Source of the DNA: Pseudomonadota bacterium
GTDB taxonomy: Bacteria > Pseudomonadota > Gammaproteobacteria > Steroidobacterales > Steroidobacteraceae
Direction of reading: 5' to 3'
Assembly: GCA_016713725.1 (NCBI GenBank)
Contig: JADJOO010000003.1
Coordinates: 62,001-126,000 of the forward strand
Length of the DNA: 64,000 bases
Shown here: positions 9,828 to 18,916 of the stretch, piece after piece
Layout: the number at the start of each line of letters is the position of its first letter
Numbering within the stretch: the stretch's first letter is position 1
Made by a program: the position numbers and the translations under genes
Notes under the pieces: generated by a model
Told to the model about the DNA's origin: nothing
What the model saw: the letters and a program-made list of their open reading frames with translations, nothing else
The model's database searches: none

Positions 9828-11434
9828 TGCTTTCCACGACCAACCTCTCGATCCAGTTCGAAGCCAAGCCGCTTTTCGAGCACGTGTCCGTCAAGTTCAG
9901 CGACGGTAACCGCTATGGACTGATCGGCGCCAACGGCAGCGGCAAGTCGACGTTGATGAAGATCCTGGGCGGCGAGCTGGAGCAGAGTTCCGGCGACGTC
10001 GTGCTGCAGACCGGCATGCGCATGGGCAAGCTCAACCAGAACCAGTTCGCCTACGAAGACGAGCGTGTGCTGGATGTCGTGATGCAGGGCCACGCCGAAA
10101 TGTGGGCCGCCATGCGTGAGCGCGACCTGATCTACGCGAACGCGGAAGCGACCGACGAAGACTACATGCGCGCGGCCGAACTCGAAGGCAAGGTCGCCGA
10201 GTACGACGGCTACACGGCCGAAGCGCGGGCGGGCGCGATCCTGATCGACGCGGGCATCGACGAATCGAAACACAACCTGCCGATGCGCGAGATCCCGCCG
10301 GGCCTGAAGCTGCGCGTGTTGCTGGCGCAGGCGCTGTTCTCACGGCCGGACGTGCTGTTGCTCGACGAACCGACCAACAACCTCGACATCCACTCAATCG
10401 GCTGGCTCGAGCGCACGATCAACGCGTACGACGCGACCATGATCATCATCAGTCACGACCGGCACTTCCTGAACCAGGTGTGCACGCACATCGCCGACCT
10501 CGACTACCAGCAGCTAAAGATCTACCCGGGCAACTACGACGACTTCATGCTCGCGTCAGTGCAGGCACGCCAGCGCGTCGAGGCCGTCGAACGCCAAGGC
10601 CAAGGCACAGATCTCGGACCTGCAGGAATTCGTGCGCCGCTTCTCGGCCAATGCATCGAAGGCGCGGCAGGCCACGTCGCGCAAGCGCCAGCTCGAGAAG
10701 ATCAAGATCGAGGAGATCCGTCCGTCGTCGCGGCAGAACCCGTACATCCGCTTCGAGCAGGCCAAGAAGCTCTATCGTTCCGCGGTGACTGTCGACGGCC
10801 TGACGTTCCGCTACCCGGGCGCCGACAGGGACATCTTCACCAAACTCAAGTTCACGATCGAGGCCGAGCAGCGCGTGGCGATCATCGGTCCGAACGGCAT
10901 CGGCAAGACGACGCTGATGCGTTGTCTCGCGGGCGACCTCATTCCGACGAGCGGGACCATCACCTGGGTGGAGAACGCACAGGTCGGCTACATGCCGCAG
11001 GACCCGAGCGCGCGAGTTCGAACAGAAAACGGACCTGCTCACCTGGATGTCCACCATGGACCGGCAAGGCCGACGACGAGCAGATCGTGCGCGCGACGCT
11101 CGGGCGGCTGCTGTTCTCGGGTGACGAGACCAAGAAGCAGGTGAGGGTGCTGTCGGGCGGCGAGAAGGGCCGCATGATGTACGGCAAGATGATGCTGACG
11201 CGGCCCAACGTGATGCTGCTGGACGAGCCGACCAACCACATGGACATGGAAACGATCGAGTCGCTGCAGATCGGGCTGGAAAAGTACCCGGGCACGCTGA
11301 TCTTCGTGTCCCACGACCGCGAATTCGTGGGTGGGCTGGCCAACCGCATGATCGAGTTGAAGCCCGACGGCAGCGTCACCGACTTCACCGGCACCTACGA
11401 CGAATACCTCGAGGCTCAGGGACTCGAATCCTAG
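9827..11434 (+). CDS. ybiT: ABC-F translation-associated ATPase YbiT (three frame breaks)
   Basis: This is an energy-dependent translation factor of the ABC-F class: two ATPase domains and no membrane part, acting at the ribosomal E site. The first domain is intact, with Walker A GANGSGKST, the variant signature LKLRVLLAQAL and Walker B LLLDEPTNNLD. The linker (FSANASKARQATSR) and second Walker A (GPNGIGKTT) are in another frame, and the second signature LSGGEKGRM and LLDEPTNHMD return to the first frame. Breaks lie near 10589, 11012 and 11060. Each fits a one-base change and together they restore the frame, so an uncorrected translation would look open but is wrong over about 160 codons. The reconstructed length of about 535 matches E. 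coli YbiT. Conserved residues are kept throughout, which points to sequence error rather than decay. Confidence 0.92.
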   Translation: MLSTTNLSIQFEAKPLFEHVSVKFSDGNRYGLIGANGSGKSTLMKILGGELEQSSGDVVLQTGMRMGKLNQNQFAYEDERVLDVVMQGHAEMWAAMRERDLIYANAEATDEDYMRAAELEGKVAEYDGYTAEARAGAILIDAGIDESKHNLPMREIPPGLKLRVLLAQALFSRPDVLLLDEPTNNLDIHSIGWLERTINAYDATMIIISHDRHFLNQVCTHIADLDYQQLKIYPGNYDDFMLASVQARQRVEAVERQGQGTDLGPAGIRAPLLGQCIEGAAGHVAQAPAREDQDRGDPSVVAAEPVHPLRAGQEALSFRGDCRRPDVPLPGRRQGHLHQTQVHDRGRAARGDHRSERHRQDDADALSRGRPHSDERDHHLGGERTGRLHAAGPERASSNRKRTCSPGCPPWTGKADDEQIVRATLGRLLFSGDETKKQVRVLSGGEKGRMMYGKMMLTRPNVMLLDEPTNHMDMETIESLQIGLEKYPGTLIFVSHDREFVGGLANRMIELKPDGSVTDFTGTYDEYLEAQGLES

Positions 11435-11598
11435 GGCCGGACCACGGCTCATCGGGTTGAAAGCTGCCTGGATTCCCGGGGTCCGGCCGTGCCGCCCGCA
11501 GCAAACCCCGCGCACGTCATGTCGATGCCGTCAGTCGGCGCCACGTCGGGCCGCGCCTGGTCAGGTATCCTCGTGCTCAGCCTTAACCGGAGAGATTA

Positions 11599-12993
11599 AT
11601 GACTCGACTGATCCTGACGCTGGTGGCCCTGGCGTTGACCTCGATACCCGCCTTGGCGGACACGCCAGCGCACGAGGCGCAGGCCCGTGAAATCTACGCG
11701 CGCATCGTCGGGTTCCGCACTGCCGAGGGCCAGAAGCAGGTGCCGGCGATGGTTGCGTACCTGAGCGATGTGCTGACCAGAGCAGGCGTCCCGGCATCCG
11801 ATGTCGCGACACTCGATTCCGGCGATACGCAGGCGATGATCGTGCGCGTGCCGGGGCAGGGGCACGGCCGGCCGATCCTGTTTTCCGCACACATGGACGT
11901 CGTCGACGCCCGTCCGGAAGACTGGGAACGCAGTCCGTTCACGTTGCTGGAGGAGAACGGCGTTTTCTACGGTCGAGGCACCACGGACAACAAGGCGGGG
12001 GTTGCCGCGTTGATGTCCACGATCCTGCGTCTGCACGCAGAACAGATGCGCCCGGCGCGCGATCTCGTCTTCGCGTTCGTCGGCGATGAAGAAACGGGCA
12101 TGCTGACGACGAAACTCATCGCGGACCATCCGTGGGTAGCAAACGCCGAGTTCGCCATCAACACCGATGCCGGCGGCGGCCTCCTGGATGACGACACCGG
12201 CAAGCCGCTGATCTACCTGGTGCAGGGAGCCGAGAAAACCTATGCCTCGTTTGAATTGATGGTCAACAATGCCGGCGGCCACAGTTCGCGCCCCCGCGCG
12301 GACAATGCGATCTACCAGCTGGCGCGCGCGATGCTCAAGGTCGAGGCGTACCACTTCCCGGTGATGGCCAACGACCTGACCCGTGCGTATCTCGGCGCCG
12401 TGGGGCAGGTGCAGACTGGCGACGTCGGTGAGGCGTTGCGGCGTTTTGCCGCCGATCCTACCGATGTCGCCGCGGCGGAGGCGCTGTCCAGGTCGCCGGA
12501 ATTCGTGGGCACGACGCGCACGACCTGCGTGGCGACGATGCTCGATGCGGGTCATGCAGAAAACGCCTTGCCGCAGAAGGCGCGGGCCACCGTCAACTGC
12601 CGGATCTTCCCTGGCGTTCCCGTCGAGACCGTGCGCGACGCGTTGGTGACAGCGATCGCCGATGCGGGTGTGCAAGTCACCACGAAGGACACTCCGGAAT
12701 CGAGTCCGGTGTCCGAGATGCGGCCCGACGTGATGAAGGCCATTGCGCACGTCGTGCATGACAAGTATCCAGGCGTACCGGTCGGTCCCTATCTCGAATC
12801 CGGTGGCACCGACGGCAAGGTGTATCGCACGGCCGGCATCCCGACTTTCGCCAGCTCGGGCCTGTTCTCGAAAGCGTCCGAGATGTACGCGCATGGCCTC
12901 AACGAACGCCTGCCGGTCGGTTCCTTCTACGAAGGCCTCGACCACATCTTTCGATTGGCGGTGGAACTTGGCGGTGCGAAGCGCGCGCAGTAG
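11599..12993 (+). CDS. secreted M20 family metallopeptidase
   Basis: This is an exported zinc-dependent exopeptidase or amidohydrolase of family M20 (ArgE/DapE/CPG2-like). A signal peptide (LILTLVALALTSIPALA) is followed by the metal-site blocks FSAHMDVVD, YGRGTTDNKAG, VGDEETG and NTDAGGG. A dimerisation domain begins near YASFELMVNNAGGHSSRP, and the last metal-ligand region is near ESGGTDGKVYR. The length of 464 residues is normal. A GGAGAG ribosome-binding site lies about 8 nt before ATG 11599. The gene stops 1 bp before the end of the convergent acetyltransferase gene. Substrate unknown; a dipeptidase or carboxypeptidase is most likely. Confidence 0.9.
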   Translation: MTRLILTLVALALTSIPALADTPAHEAQAREIYARIVGFRTAEGQKQVPAMVAYLSDVLTRAGVPASDVATLDSGDTQAMIVRVPGQGHGRPILFSAHMDVVDARPEDWERSPFTLLEENGVFYGRGTTDNKAGVAALMSTILRLHAEQMRPARDLVFAFVGDEETGMLTTKLIADHPWVANAEFAINTDAGGGLLDDDTGKPLIYLVQGAEKTYASFELMVNNAGGHSSRPRADNAIYQLARAMLKVEAYHFPVMANDLTRAYLGAVGQVQTGDVGEALRRFAADPTDVAAAEALSRSPEFVGTTRTTCVATMLDAGHAENALPQKARATVNCRIFPGVPVETVRDALVTAIADAGVQVTTKDTPESSPVSEMRPDVMKAIAHVVHDKYPGVPVGPYLESGGTDGKVYRTAGIPTFASSGLFSKASEMYAHGLNERLPVGSFYEGLDHIFRLAVELGGAKRAQ

Positions 12994-12994
12994 T

Positions 12995-13516
12995 TCAGTG
13001 ACCCAGGTCCCTGGCGAACAGGTTGACGTCGATACCCTGCAGGCCCGAAAAACGCAGCTGTCTTTCGATGGCAAAGCCGAGCTTCGTCAGCACTCGGGCG
13101 GACGCAACGTTTTCGGGGTGAACCATCGCCACCAGTTGCAACAGGCCCAGGTCTGAGCGAGCGAACTCGATCGAGGCCCGACCGGCCTCCGTGGCGAGCC
13201 CCTTGCCCCAGAACTCGGGCAGGAACCGGTAGCCGAGTTCGGTGTCGCCGATTTCCGGGACGTATTTCACGCCGCTGAAACCGATGACTTCGCCGGATTC
13301 CTTCCACACGCAGGCGAAGCGACCATAGCCGTGCGTCGCGTAGTCGTCAAAAGGCGCCGCGTGCATCATCTCTCGCGCCTCGTCGAGCGATGCCAGTGGC
13401 GTGCTCTGGGCAAAACGGATGATCTCCGGCCTGGAGCAGAGCTGGTAGAACGCCTGCAGGTCGTCCAGCGTGAATCGCCGGAGGATCAGGCGGCCAGTGT
13501 CGATGATTTTGTCCAT
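12995..13516 (-). CDS. GNAT family N-acetyltransferase (RimJ/RimL type)
   Basis: This gene encodes a 173-residue acetyl-CoA-dependent N-acetyltransferase of the ribosomal-protein acetyltransferase subgroup. It begins with TGRLILRRFTLDDLQAFY, has the motif GDTELGYRFLPEFWGKGLAT around the acetyl-CoA site, and ends with ENVASARVLTKLGFAIE. ATG 13516 gives the canonical N-terminus. No Shine-Dalgarno is seen, because a tRNA-Pro fragment begins only 7 bp upstream, so its original promoter may have been displaced. Substrate unknown. Confidence 0.88.
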   Translation of the reverse strand: MDKIIDTGRLILRRFTLDDLQAFYQLCSRPEIIRFAQSTPLASLDEAREMMHAAPFDDYATHGYGRFACVWKESGEVIGFSGVKYVPEIGDTELGYRFLPEFWGKGLATEAGRASIEFARSDLGLLQLVAMVHPENVASARVLTKLGFAIERQLRFSGLQGIDVNLFARDLGH

Positions 13517-13522
13517 CAGGAG

Positions 13523-13570
13523 TGGTCGGGATGAAAGGATTCGAACCTTCGACTCCAAGGTCCCGGACGT
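13523..13570 (-). repeat. 3'-half copy of tRNA-Pro, candidate attachment-site repeat
   Basis: These 48 nt match the 3' half of the intact tRNA-Pro gene at 22823-22870 at 44 of 48 positions, in the same orientation and including the CCA end. Similarity stops just past the anticodon loop, and no 5' half follows. This is the structure left when an element recombines into a tRNA gene. An alternative is a decayed second tRNA-Pro. Confidence 0.75.
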
Positions 13571-13783
13571 GCGGCGAGTCCACCTGGACGCAGCTAAGTG
13601 CGCGCACGAACTCTAACCAGAATCACGACTCGACTCAACCGAACACAATTGAAGGCATAAGGATTGATGGTCCTTTGTATAGGACGTGGGCGTGGGGTCG
13701 CCGTGACACTCCCGGCTGCGTGGTATTGTCTCAAGGCGAGGACCGGTCCATTCCTGTGGCTGTACGTGACCAGGAGAACGTCA

Positions 13784-15719
13784 GTGGGGCGAGCGACGGC
13801 GCTTATCGTTTCATCAATCTTCGCAACGGTTGCATCGGCCGCAACCGTTCCGGATATAGGTTGGAGCGCGTACGGCGGTGATGCCGGTGGCACGCGCTAT
13901 TCAACTGCGGCACAAATCACGCCGGCGAACGTCGCCCGGCTGGAGGTCGCATGGACCTTCCGCACCGGAGAACTGGGTCAGGGCGTGAAGGACTGGAGTC
14001 GCTCGGCCTTTGAAGCCACGCCGATACTGCACGACGGTACCTTGTACCTCACCACCAGCAGCACCGATGTCGTCGCCGTCAACGCCGTCACCGGTCAGCT
14101 GCGCTGGCGCCACGCCAGCCGCAGCCGCGATGACCTGCACTATTCCGATGGCGTGTCGCGCGGTGTGTCCCTTTGGGTGGACCCGTCGAGCCCGCCGGAC
14201 GCCGTCTGCCACGCGCGAATCTTCGCGCCGACGCTCGACGGTCGCCTGCTGGCGCTGGATGCGGCCACGGGTAAGCCTGCGTTGAGTTCGGCGAGCAGGG
14301 CGCCGTCAATCTGCTGCAGGACGTGCGATCACAGTTCAAGGAGGGCGACGAATGGCGGGACTATCTCGTCACTTCGCCACCGGCGATCCTCAACGACAAG
14401 GTCATCGTCGGTTCCGCCATTGGCGACAACCGCGCAGTGCTCGAGGAACTCGGGATCGTGCGGGCCTACGATGCCCGCAGTGGCCGCCTGGTCTGGAGCT
14501 GGGATCCGATCCCGCGCGAGGCGTCGAATCCGGTCTTCAAGGAGTGGGACCCCGCGAGCATTGCGAGCGCCAGTGCCGCCAACGCCTGGGCGCCGCTGTC
14601 GGTGGATGCCGAGCGCCGGCTCGTGTTCGTGCCCACGGGTTCGGCGAGCCCGGATTTCTTCGGCGGCCTGCGACCCGGCGATAACCGCTGGGCGAATTCC
14701 ATCGTGGCCCTGGACGGCGCTACCGGCCAGCTGCGATGGGGACAGCAACTGGTGCACCACGATCTCTGGGACTACGACCTGGCGTCGCAACCGACGCTGG
14801 TAAATCTCGTGCGCGGCGGCAAACCCGTGGCGGCTGTCATTCAGGCAACCAAAATGGGTTTTCTTTTCACGTTCGACCGCGACAGCGGCGTGCCCGTTTC
14901 CCCATCGTCGAAAAGCCAGTGCCTCAGGACGCCGTGCCGGGCGAGCGGCCCTCGCCGACTCAGCCCCATCCCGTGGCGCCGCCCGCGCTCGCGCGCCAGG
15001 GACCAGTCACGCCGGATGATGCCTGGGGACTCACGTGGTTCGATACCCGTGCCTGCCGCAAGCGCATCGAGCGCTACCGTTCCAAGGGCATGTTTCAGCC
15101 GCCCACGGTCCAGGACTCCCTCATGCAACCGGGTAACGCGGGAGGTTCGAACTGGGGCGGCATCGCATTCGATCCCCGGCGCCAGCTGGCCATCGCCAAT
15201 ACCTTGAACCTGCCTTTCGTCGTGGCACTGGTCCCGCGCGAGCGACTGCAACGGGAGATGGACTCTGGCGACTACGACGACTTCGACTTCTCGAGGCAAA
15301 GCGGCACGCCGTACGGCATGCGGCGCACGACCTTCACCTCGCCCCTGGGCATTCCTTGCGTGAAGCCGCCCTGGGGCCAACTCACCGCCGTGGACATGAC
15401 GCGCGGCACGATCAAGTGGCAGATCCCGCTCGGCGTCACGCCGGTCATTCCGCTGAACCTCGGCATTCCGGGTCTCGGCGGGCCCATCGTGACCGCCGGC
15501 GGCCTGGTGTTCATCGCCGCCAGTTTCGACGATCGGCTGCGCGCTTTCGACACGGACGATGGCACGTTGCAGTGGGAGGTCAAGCTGCCAGCGGGCGGAC
15601 AGGCAACGCCGATGACCTACGTGATCGGCGGACGGCAGTATGTCGTCATCGCCGCGGGCGGCTACAAGGAAGACAGCACGCGCGGCGACTTTCTCGTCGC
15701 CTACGCGTTGCCACGGTAA
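13784..15719 (+). CDS. PQQ-dependent dehydrogenase (two frame breaks)
   Basis: This is a quinoprotein alcohol or sugar dehydrogenase that oxidises substrates in the periplasm with pyrroloquinoline quinone. GTG 13784 is preceded by AGGAG at 7 nt and gives a signal peptide ending near TVASA. The mature start WSAYGGDAGGTRYSTAAQI is diagnostic of the family. Propeller blades follow: RIFAPTLDGRLLALDAATGK, VRAYDARSGRLVWSWDPIP, and NSIVALDGATGQLRWGQQLV with the conserved HHDLWDYDLASQP. The last blades carry GGLVFIAASFDDRLRAF. The frame changes near 14283 and 14897; each fits one missing base. Reconstructed length is about 645 residues. There are no N-terminal membrane helices as in E. coli Gcd, so it is a soluble type. 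No pqq synthesis genes are in the window. Confidence 0.88.
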
Positions 15720-15752
15720 TCGGCGCGACCAGGTATGCAATGCGGGTCAGCT

Positions 15753-16310
15753 CTAATTCGGCTTTGCGAGCGAGTCGACTGTAATCAAGTGGGCCTCGAG
15801 CTGTTCCGCGGGAAGCGGTCTGCTGTACAAGTAGCCCTGCATTTCGTCACAGCGCAGCAGTTGCAATGACCGCGATTGTTCTTCGGTTTCGACCCCTTCG
15901 GCCACGACATTCAGTTTCAACACATGTCCACGACCGATGATCGTTGAAACTGGAGCCAGACCATTGGGGCTGCCCGTCATGTCGCGGACAAGGGAGCCGT
16001 CGATCTTGATCGTGTCGATTGGCAGCCGAGTGAGGTAGCTCAATGCAGAAAATCCCGTGCCGAAGTCATCGATAGCTATGGTGACGCCCAATTCGCGGAG
16101 GGCCCGCAGCTGTCCGATGCTGACGTTGATATCGTCCATGAAGAGGCTCTCGGTCAGCTCCAGGTCCAGCGCTGCCGCGTACTGTCGCTCCGCTCCGATC
16201 AGCTGCTTGATCATTTCGACGAACCCACGCTGTCGCAGTTGCAGCGCCGAAATATTGACCGCAATGCGGACTGGATTGAGTCCCATTGTGCTCCAGCGCC
16301 GATGACCCAC
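15753..16310 (-). pseudogene. truncated EAL-domain protein (C-terminal part only)
   Basis: This is the C-terminal two-thirds of a cyclic-di-GMP phosphodiesterase domain. Visible are VRIAVNISALQLRQ, ELTESLFMDD, IDDFGTGFSALSYLTRLPID, TIKIDGSLVRDM and VVAEGVETEEQ, ending near CDEMQGYLYSRPL. The signature EAL segment and everything before it are absent. Sequence upstream of 16310 shows no EAL similarity in any frame, and no ribosome-binding site is present. Without the N-terminal metal-binding residues it cannot be an active phosphodiesterase, so it is a remnant, probably left by a rearrangement. Confidence 0.85.
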
Positions 16311-16412
16311 CCAATCCCGTGGTGTCAGATCGTCACCGTGAACGCCGGCTGATGAAGTGAGCGGCGAAAAAAGGATAGCGTCCGTGCACCCCGTTTTCCG
16401 CCGCGTGAGCTG

Positions 16413-17173
16413 TCAAAGCTGGTTCAGTGGAATGGCGATGTCGACCAGTGCGTCCTCATGGTCGAACGTCCCACGCACGCTGGCCTTTCCAGTTGGCACG
16501 CTGATGGAGTAGAGCTTGGTCACACCGCCAGCGGTCTTGGTGGCCGCGAGACTGTGCACGGCCGCCGTCACGCCGTTGCGTAAAGTGTCGTGTTGGTTTT
16601 CGGGTCCAGGTCGTTGTTGGTGTATGCGGCTCCCGCCACACCCAGGGCCGTGACACCTGTCATGTAGTTGAGTGCGGTGTCGGTGGCGGTCGTGCCGCCG
16701 ACATTGACATTGTGACGCAGGTTCTGGCCGATGTCGCTGAAGATACGCAGTCGATCGGCGACCGGGTTGAAGTCCACGCCGAAGGAAGTGCCGTCAAGTG
16801 CCACGGTAATACGACTGAACGCCGTCGCAGCGGCATTGGCGACATCCAGCAGATAGATACCGCCGACGTTGCCGACGCCGTATAGCCCGCCGTCCTGGAC
16901 CCGATAGTCGATGCCAATCAGGGTGGTGTCGCCGCCGGAAAGCTCGGCGACAAAGCCTATCGTCGTGGCTTTATCGGGTCTGAACTCGTTAAAGCAGACC
17001 AGGCGTGGGTCGCTAGTGAGGCCGACGACATCCAGGCTCGGCCGGCGAGATTGATCGATGTCGCTGCAACGGCTGCTGCCGCTGTCGGAAGCGGTTGCTG
17101 GCATGGCAAGTAGCGCTGAAACCCCGACTGCGGCAAGGGCACCAGGATCGGAAAGACGAACCTGTTTACGCAT
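16413..17173 (-). pseudogene. DUF4394 exported protein with internal deletion and frame change
   Basis: ATG 17173, with GGAG 7 nt upstream, begins a signal peptide (LAAVGVSALLAMPATA). A DUF4394 repeat follows: LVCFNEFRPDKATTIGFVAE, then GVDFNPVADRLRIFSDIGQN and ALGVAGAAYTNNDLDP. The open frame stops at 16568. The typical end of the family then appears in another frame to TGA 16413 (TLRNGVTAAVHSLAATKT, GVTKLYSISVPTGKA, ALVDIAIPLNQL). Between the two, the usual block of about 40 residues with the LDQVV segment is missing, so there is both a deletion and a frame change near 16575. Family function is unknown. The deletion is too large for a simple base-call error. Confidence 0.8.
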
Positions 17174-17544
17174 GTCATTCTCCAACGGGACTGATGCAAA
17201 AAAGTGGGCGCGAGTCGAAGTCATAAATGAGCTGACTACCTGCACTATGTGCAGGTGAGTGCTTTGGATGCGAGCACACGGGTTTTTTTTCAGTTGCCGT
17301 CGAGCCGGTGTATACGGCATGCCAACACTGGTTCTGGGTACCGCCGCGAGGCTGTCGCCTAGGACGGACTGCGCGATCTAGTCGACTTCGGCGCGGCGTT
17401 GGTCATCGCCTCGGAATGCACCCGCCGAGATGTGACGGGCCATGCGCAAGCGCGGGTACGTTTGTAGACGTGCCCGACCGAGCACGCCACGCCGGCGACT
17501 ACCAGACCGGCCGTCAAACAGACCACGCTGCGGGCGGTTGCTCG
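17174..17544. other. intergenic region, nothing recognised
   Basis: These 371 bp lie between the start of the DUF4394 gene and the end of the anti-sigma gene. Short frames exist on both strands but none has a convincing start or recognisable content. A run of eight T residues lies at 17283-17290, and the promoter of the DUF4394 gene must lie here. Confidence 0.5.
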
Positions 17545-18315
17545 TCATTCCGCACGCAGAACCTGCCAGCCGGAGTCGCGTGCCGCTGCCTCTGCAGCGG
17601 AATCGAGCGCATCTCCGGCGATCGTCGCCTCGACGGCGCGCCGCACCGATTCCGGTAATTCAGCGCTGCTGGCCTGGCGCACCGCTCCCGCAAGTCCCGC
17701 TGCACCAGCTCCGCGCTCGAGGAGTTCAATGCGCCACTCATTCTCCGGCGTGCGACAGGCGATACCGGCTCCGCTCGCGCGTGCTCCTGTGATCGCAAAC
17801 GTGCGGCAGTACTCGCCGGATCGCACGCGATAGCTGATGCCGATGCGCACGGGATCATTGCCGTCCCAGGGGGATGATGTCAGCCGCGTTTCGAGTGCCT
17901 CGGCGAGGGCCGCTCGGGCGACCGTGCCGTTCTCATCCGCAACGACGAGGGCGTTCGACGTTGACGACCAGCGCTGACCGATCAGGATTCCCAGCACCAG
18001 GCTGGCCGCCATTGCGAACCAGGCCGTCTTTGCGGGACGCAGATCTCGATTCCTGCGCGTCGCTGCCGACAAAGGCACGACTGCGGATTCGGCGGGCGAC
18101 GCACCCCGCGCGGCGGCCAGCAGGCGCTCGGGCACCCGTTCTAGCAGCGTAGGGTTGAAAGCGTCACCCAGTCGCCGTCGCAGCTGCTGCTGTGCATCGA
18201 CCCGCCGGGCAAGCGTGGCATCCGCGGCCATGACCGCTTCGAACTGCGCGTGCGCCGCTGCATCGAGCTCTCCGTCGACGTACGCGAGTACTGTTTCGTC
18301 GTCATGCGGATTCAT
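17545..18315 (-). CDS. membrane-anchored anti-sigma factor
   Basis: This 256-residue protein has the layout of an ECF anti-sigma factor. The N-terminal cytoplasmic domain begins HDDETVLAYVDGELDAAAHA, typical of the family but without a Cys zinc motif. A single membrane segment follows near residues 97-114 (AWFAMAASLVLGILIGQ), then a periplasmic domain of about 140 residues with YRVRSGEYCRTFAI and a second Cys (GIACRTP). Its ATG overlaps the sigma-factor stop (ATGA at 18312-18315), so the pair is translationally coupled. The periplasmic domain presumably senses the signal that releases the sigma factor. Confidence 0.85.
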   Translation of the reverse strand: MNPHDDETVLAYVDGELDAAAHAQFEAVMAADATLARRVDAQQQLRRRLGDAFNPTLLERVPERLLAAARGASPAESAVVPLSAATRRNRDLRPAKTAWFAMAASLVLGILIGQRWSSTSNALVVADENGTVARAALAEALETRLTSSPWDGNDPVRIGISYRVRSGEYCRTFAITGARASGAGIACRTPENEWRIELLERGAGAAGLAGAVRQASSAELPESVRRAVEATIAGDALDSAAEAAARDSGWQVLRAE

Positions 18316-18829
18316 TGCGTGTGTTCCGGGTTATCCGCCAAGCGTGAGACCAGTGCCATTCGCGCCCTTGCGAGCCGGCTGGTAAGCGTACCCACTGGGA
18401 CTTGCATGACTTCGGCCGCCTCCTGTACGAAAGTCCTTCCACGAGCACGAGGCCGACGGCGATTCGTTGCTCGTCGGGCAGCTTGGCCACGGCGCTGTGC
18501 AACGCGATCTGATCGACCGTACGTTCCATGCTCGACTCGCCCACGTCCCCAGCCTCGTCTTCTGCCACAAAGACGCGGTCGCGTCGTCGCCGGCTGCGTA
18601 ACTCGTCCAGGAAGGCATGACGCAGGATTCCAAACAGCCAGTTCACCAGGCTGGCGCCCGGTCGCCACTGGTCGATCCGCAGCAGTGCACGCTCGAGCGT
18701 CAGTTGCACGAGGTCATCGGCATCGTGCGTGTTGCGGCACAGGGTGCGGGCGAACCGTCGCAGACGCGGCAATGCCGCCACGACCATAGCCTGCACTTCC
18801 GGGGAAATCGCCGGGCCCGTCCTGCTCAT
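18312..18829 (-). CDS. ECF-type RNA polymerase sigma factor (one frame break)
   Basis: This is a group IV sigma factor of about 172 residues. Region 2 is intact: LPRLRRFARTLCRNTHDADD, LVQLTLERALLRIDQW and WLFGILRHAFLDELRSRRRR. Region 4 starts AVAKLPDEQRIAVGLVLVEG and continues in another frame as EAAEVMQVPVGTLTSRLARA, ending at TGA 18312. The break near 18424 fits loss of one G from a GGG run, so it is probably a sequencing error. It is divergent from the subtilase gene with 87 bp between the starts, and co-transcribed with the anti-sigma gene. No promoter motif could be assigned. Confidence 0.88.
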
Positions 18830-18916
18830 ATGAAATGAATACGACCGGGCACGGCTGTTTCTTCCACGCCTTCAAATAAATTCCGGACAGCCGCCACCAT
18901 GGCTTAATGTTGCCAC

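Noticed and set aside
11596..13074. 492-codon frame antisense to the M20 peptidase
   Set aside because: It is the shadow of a gene with intact metal-site motifs and a signal peptide.
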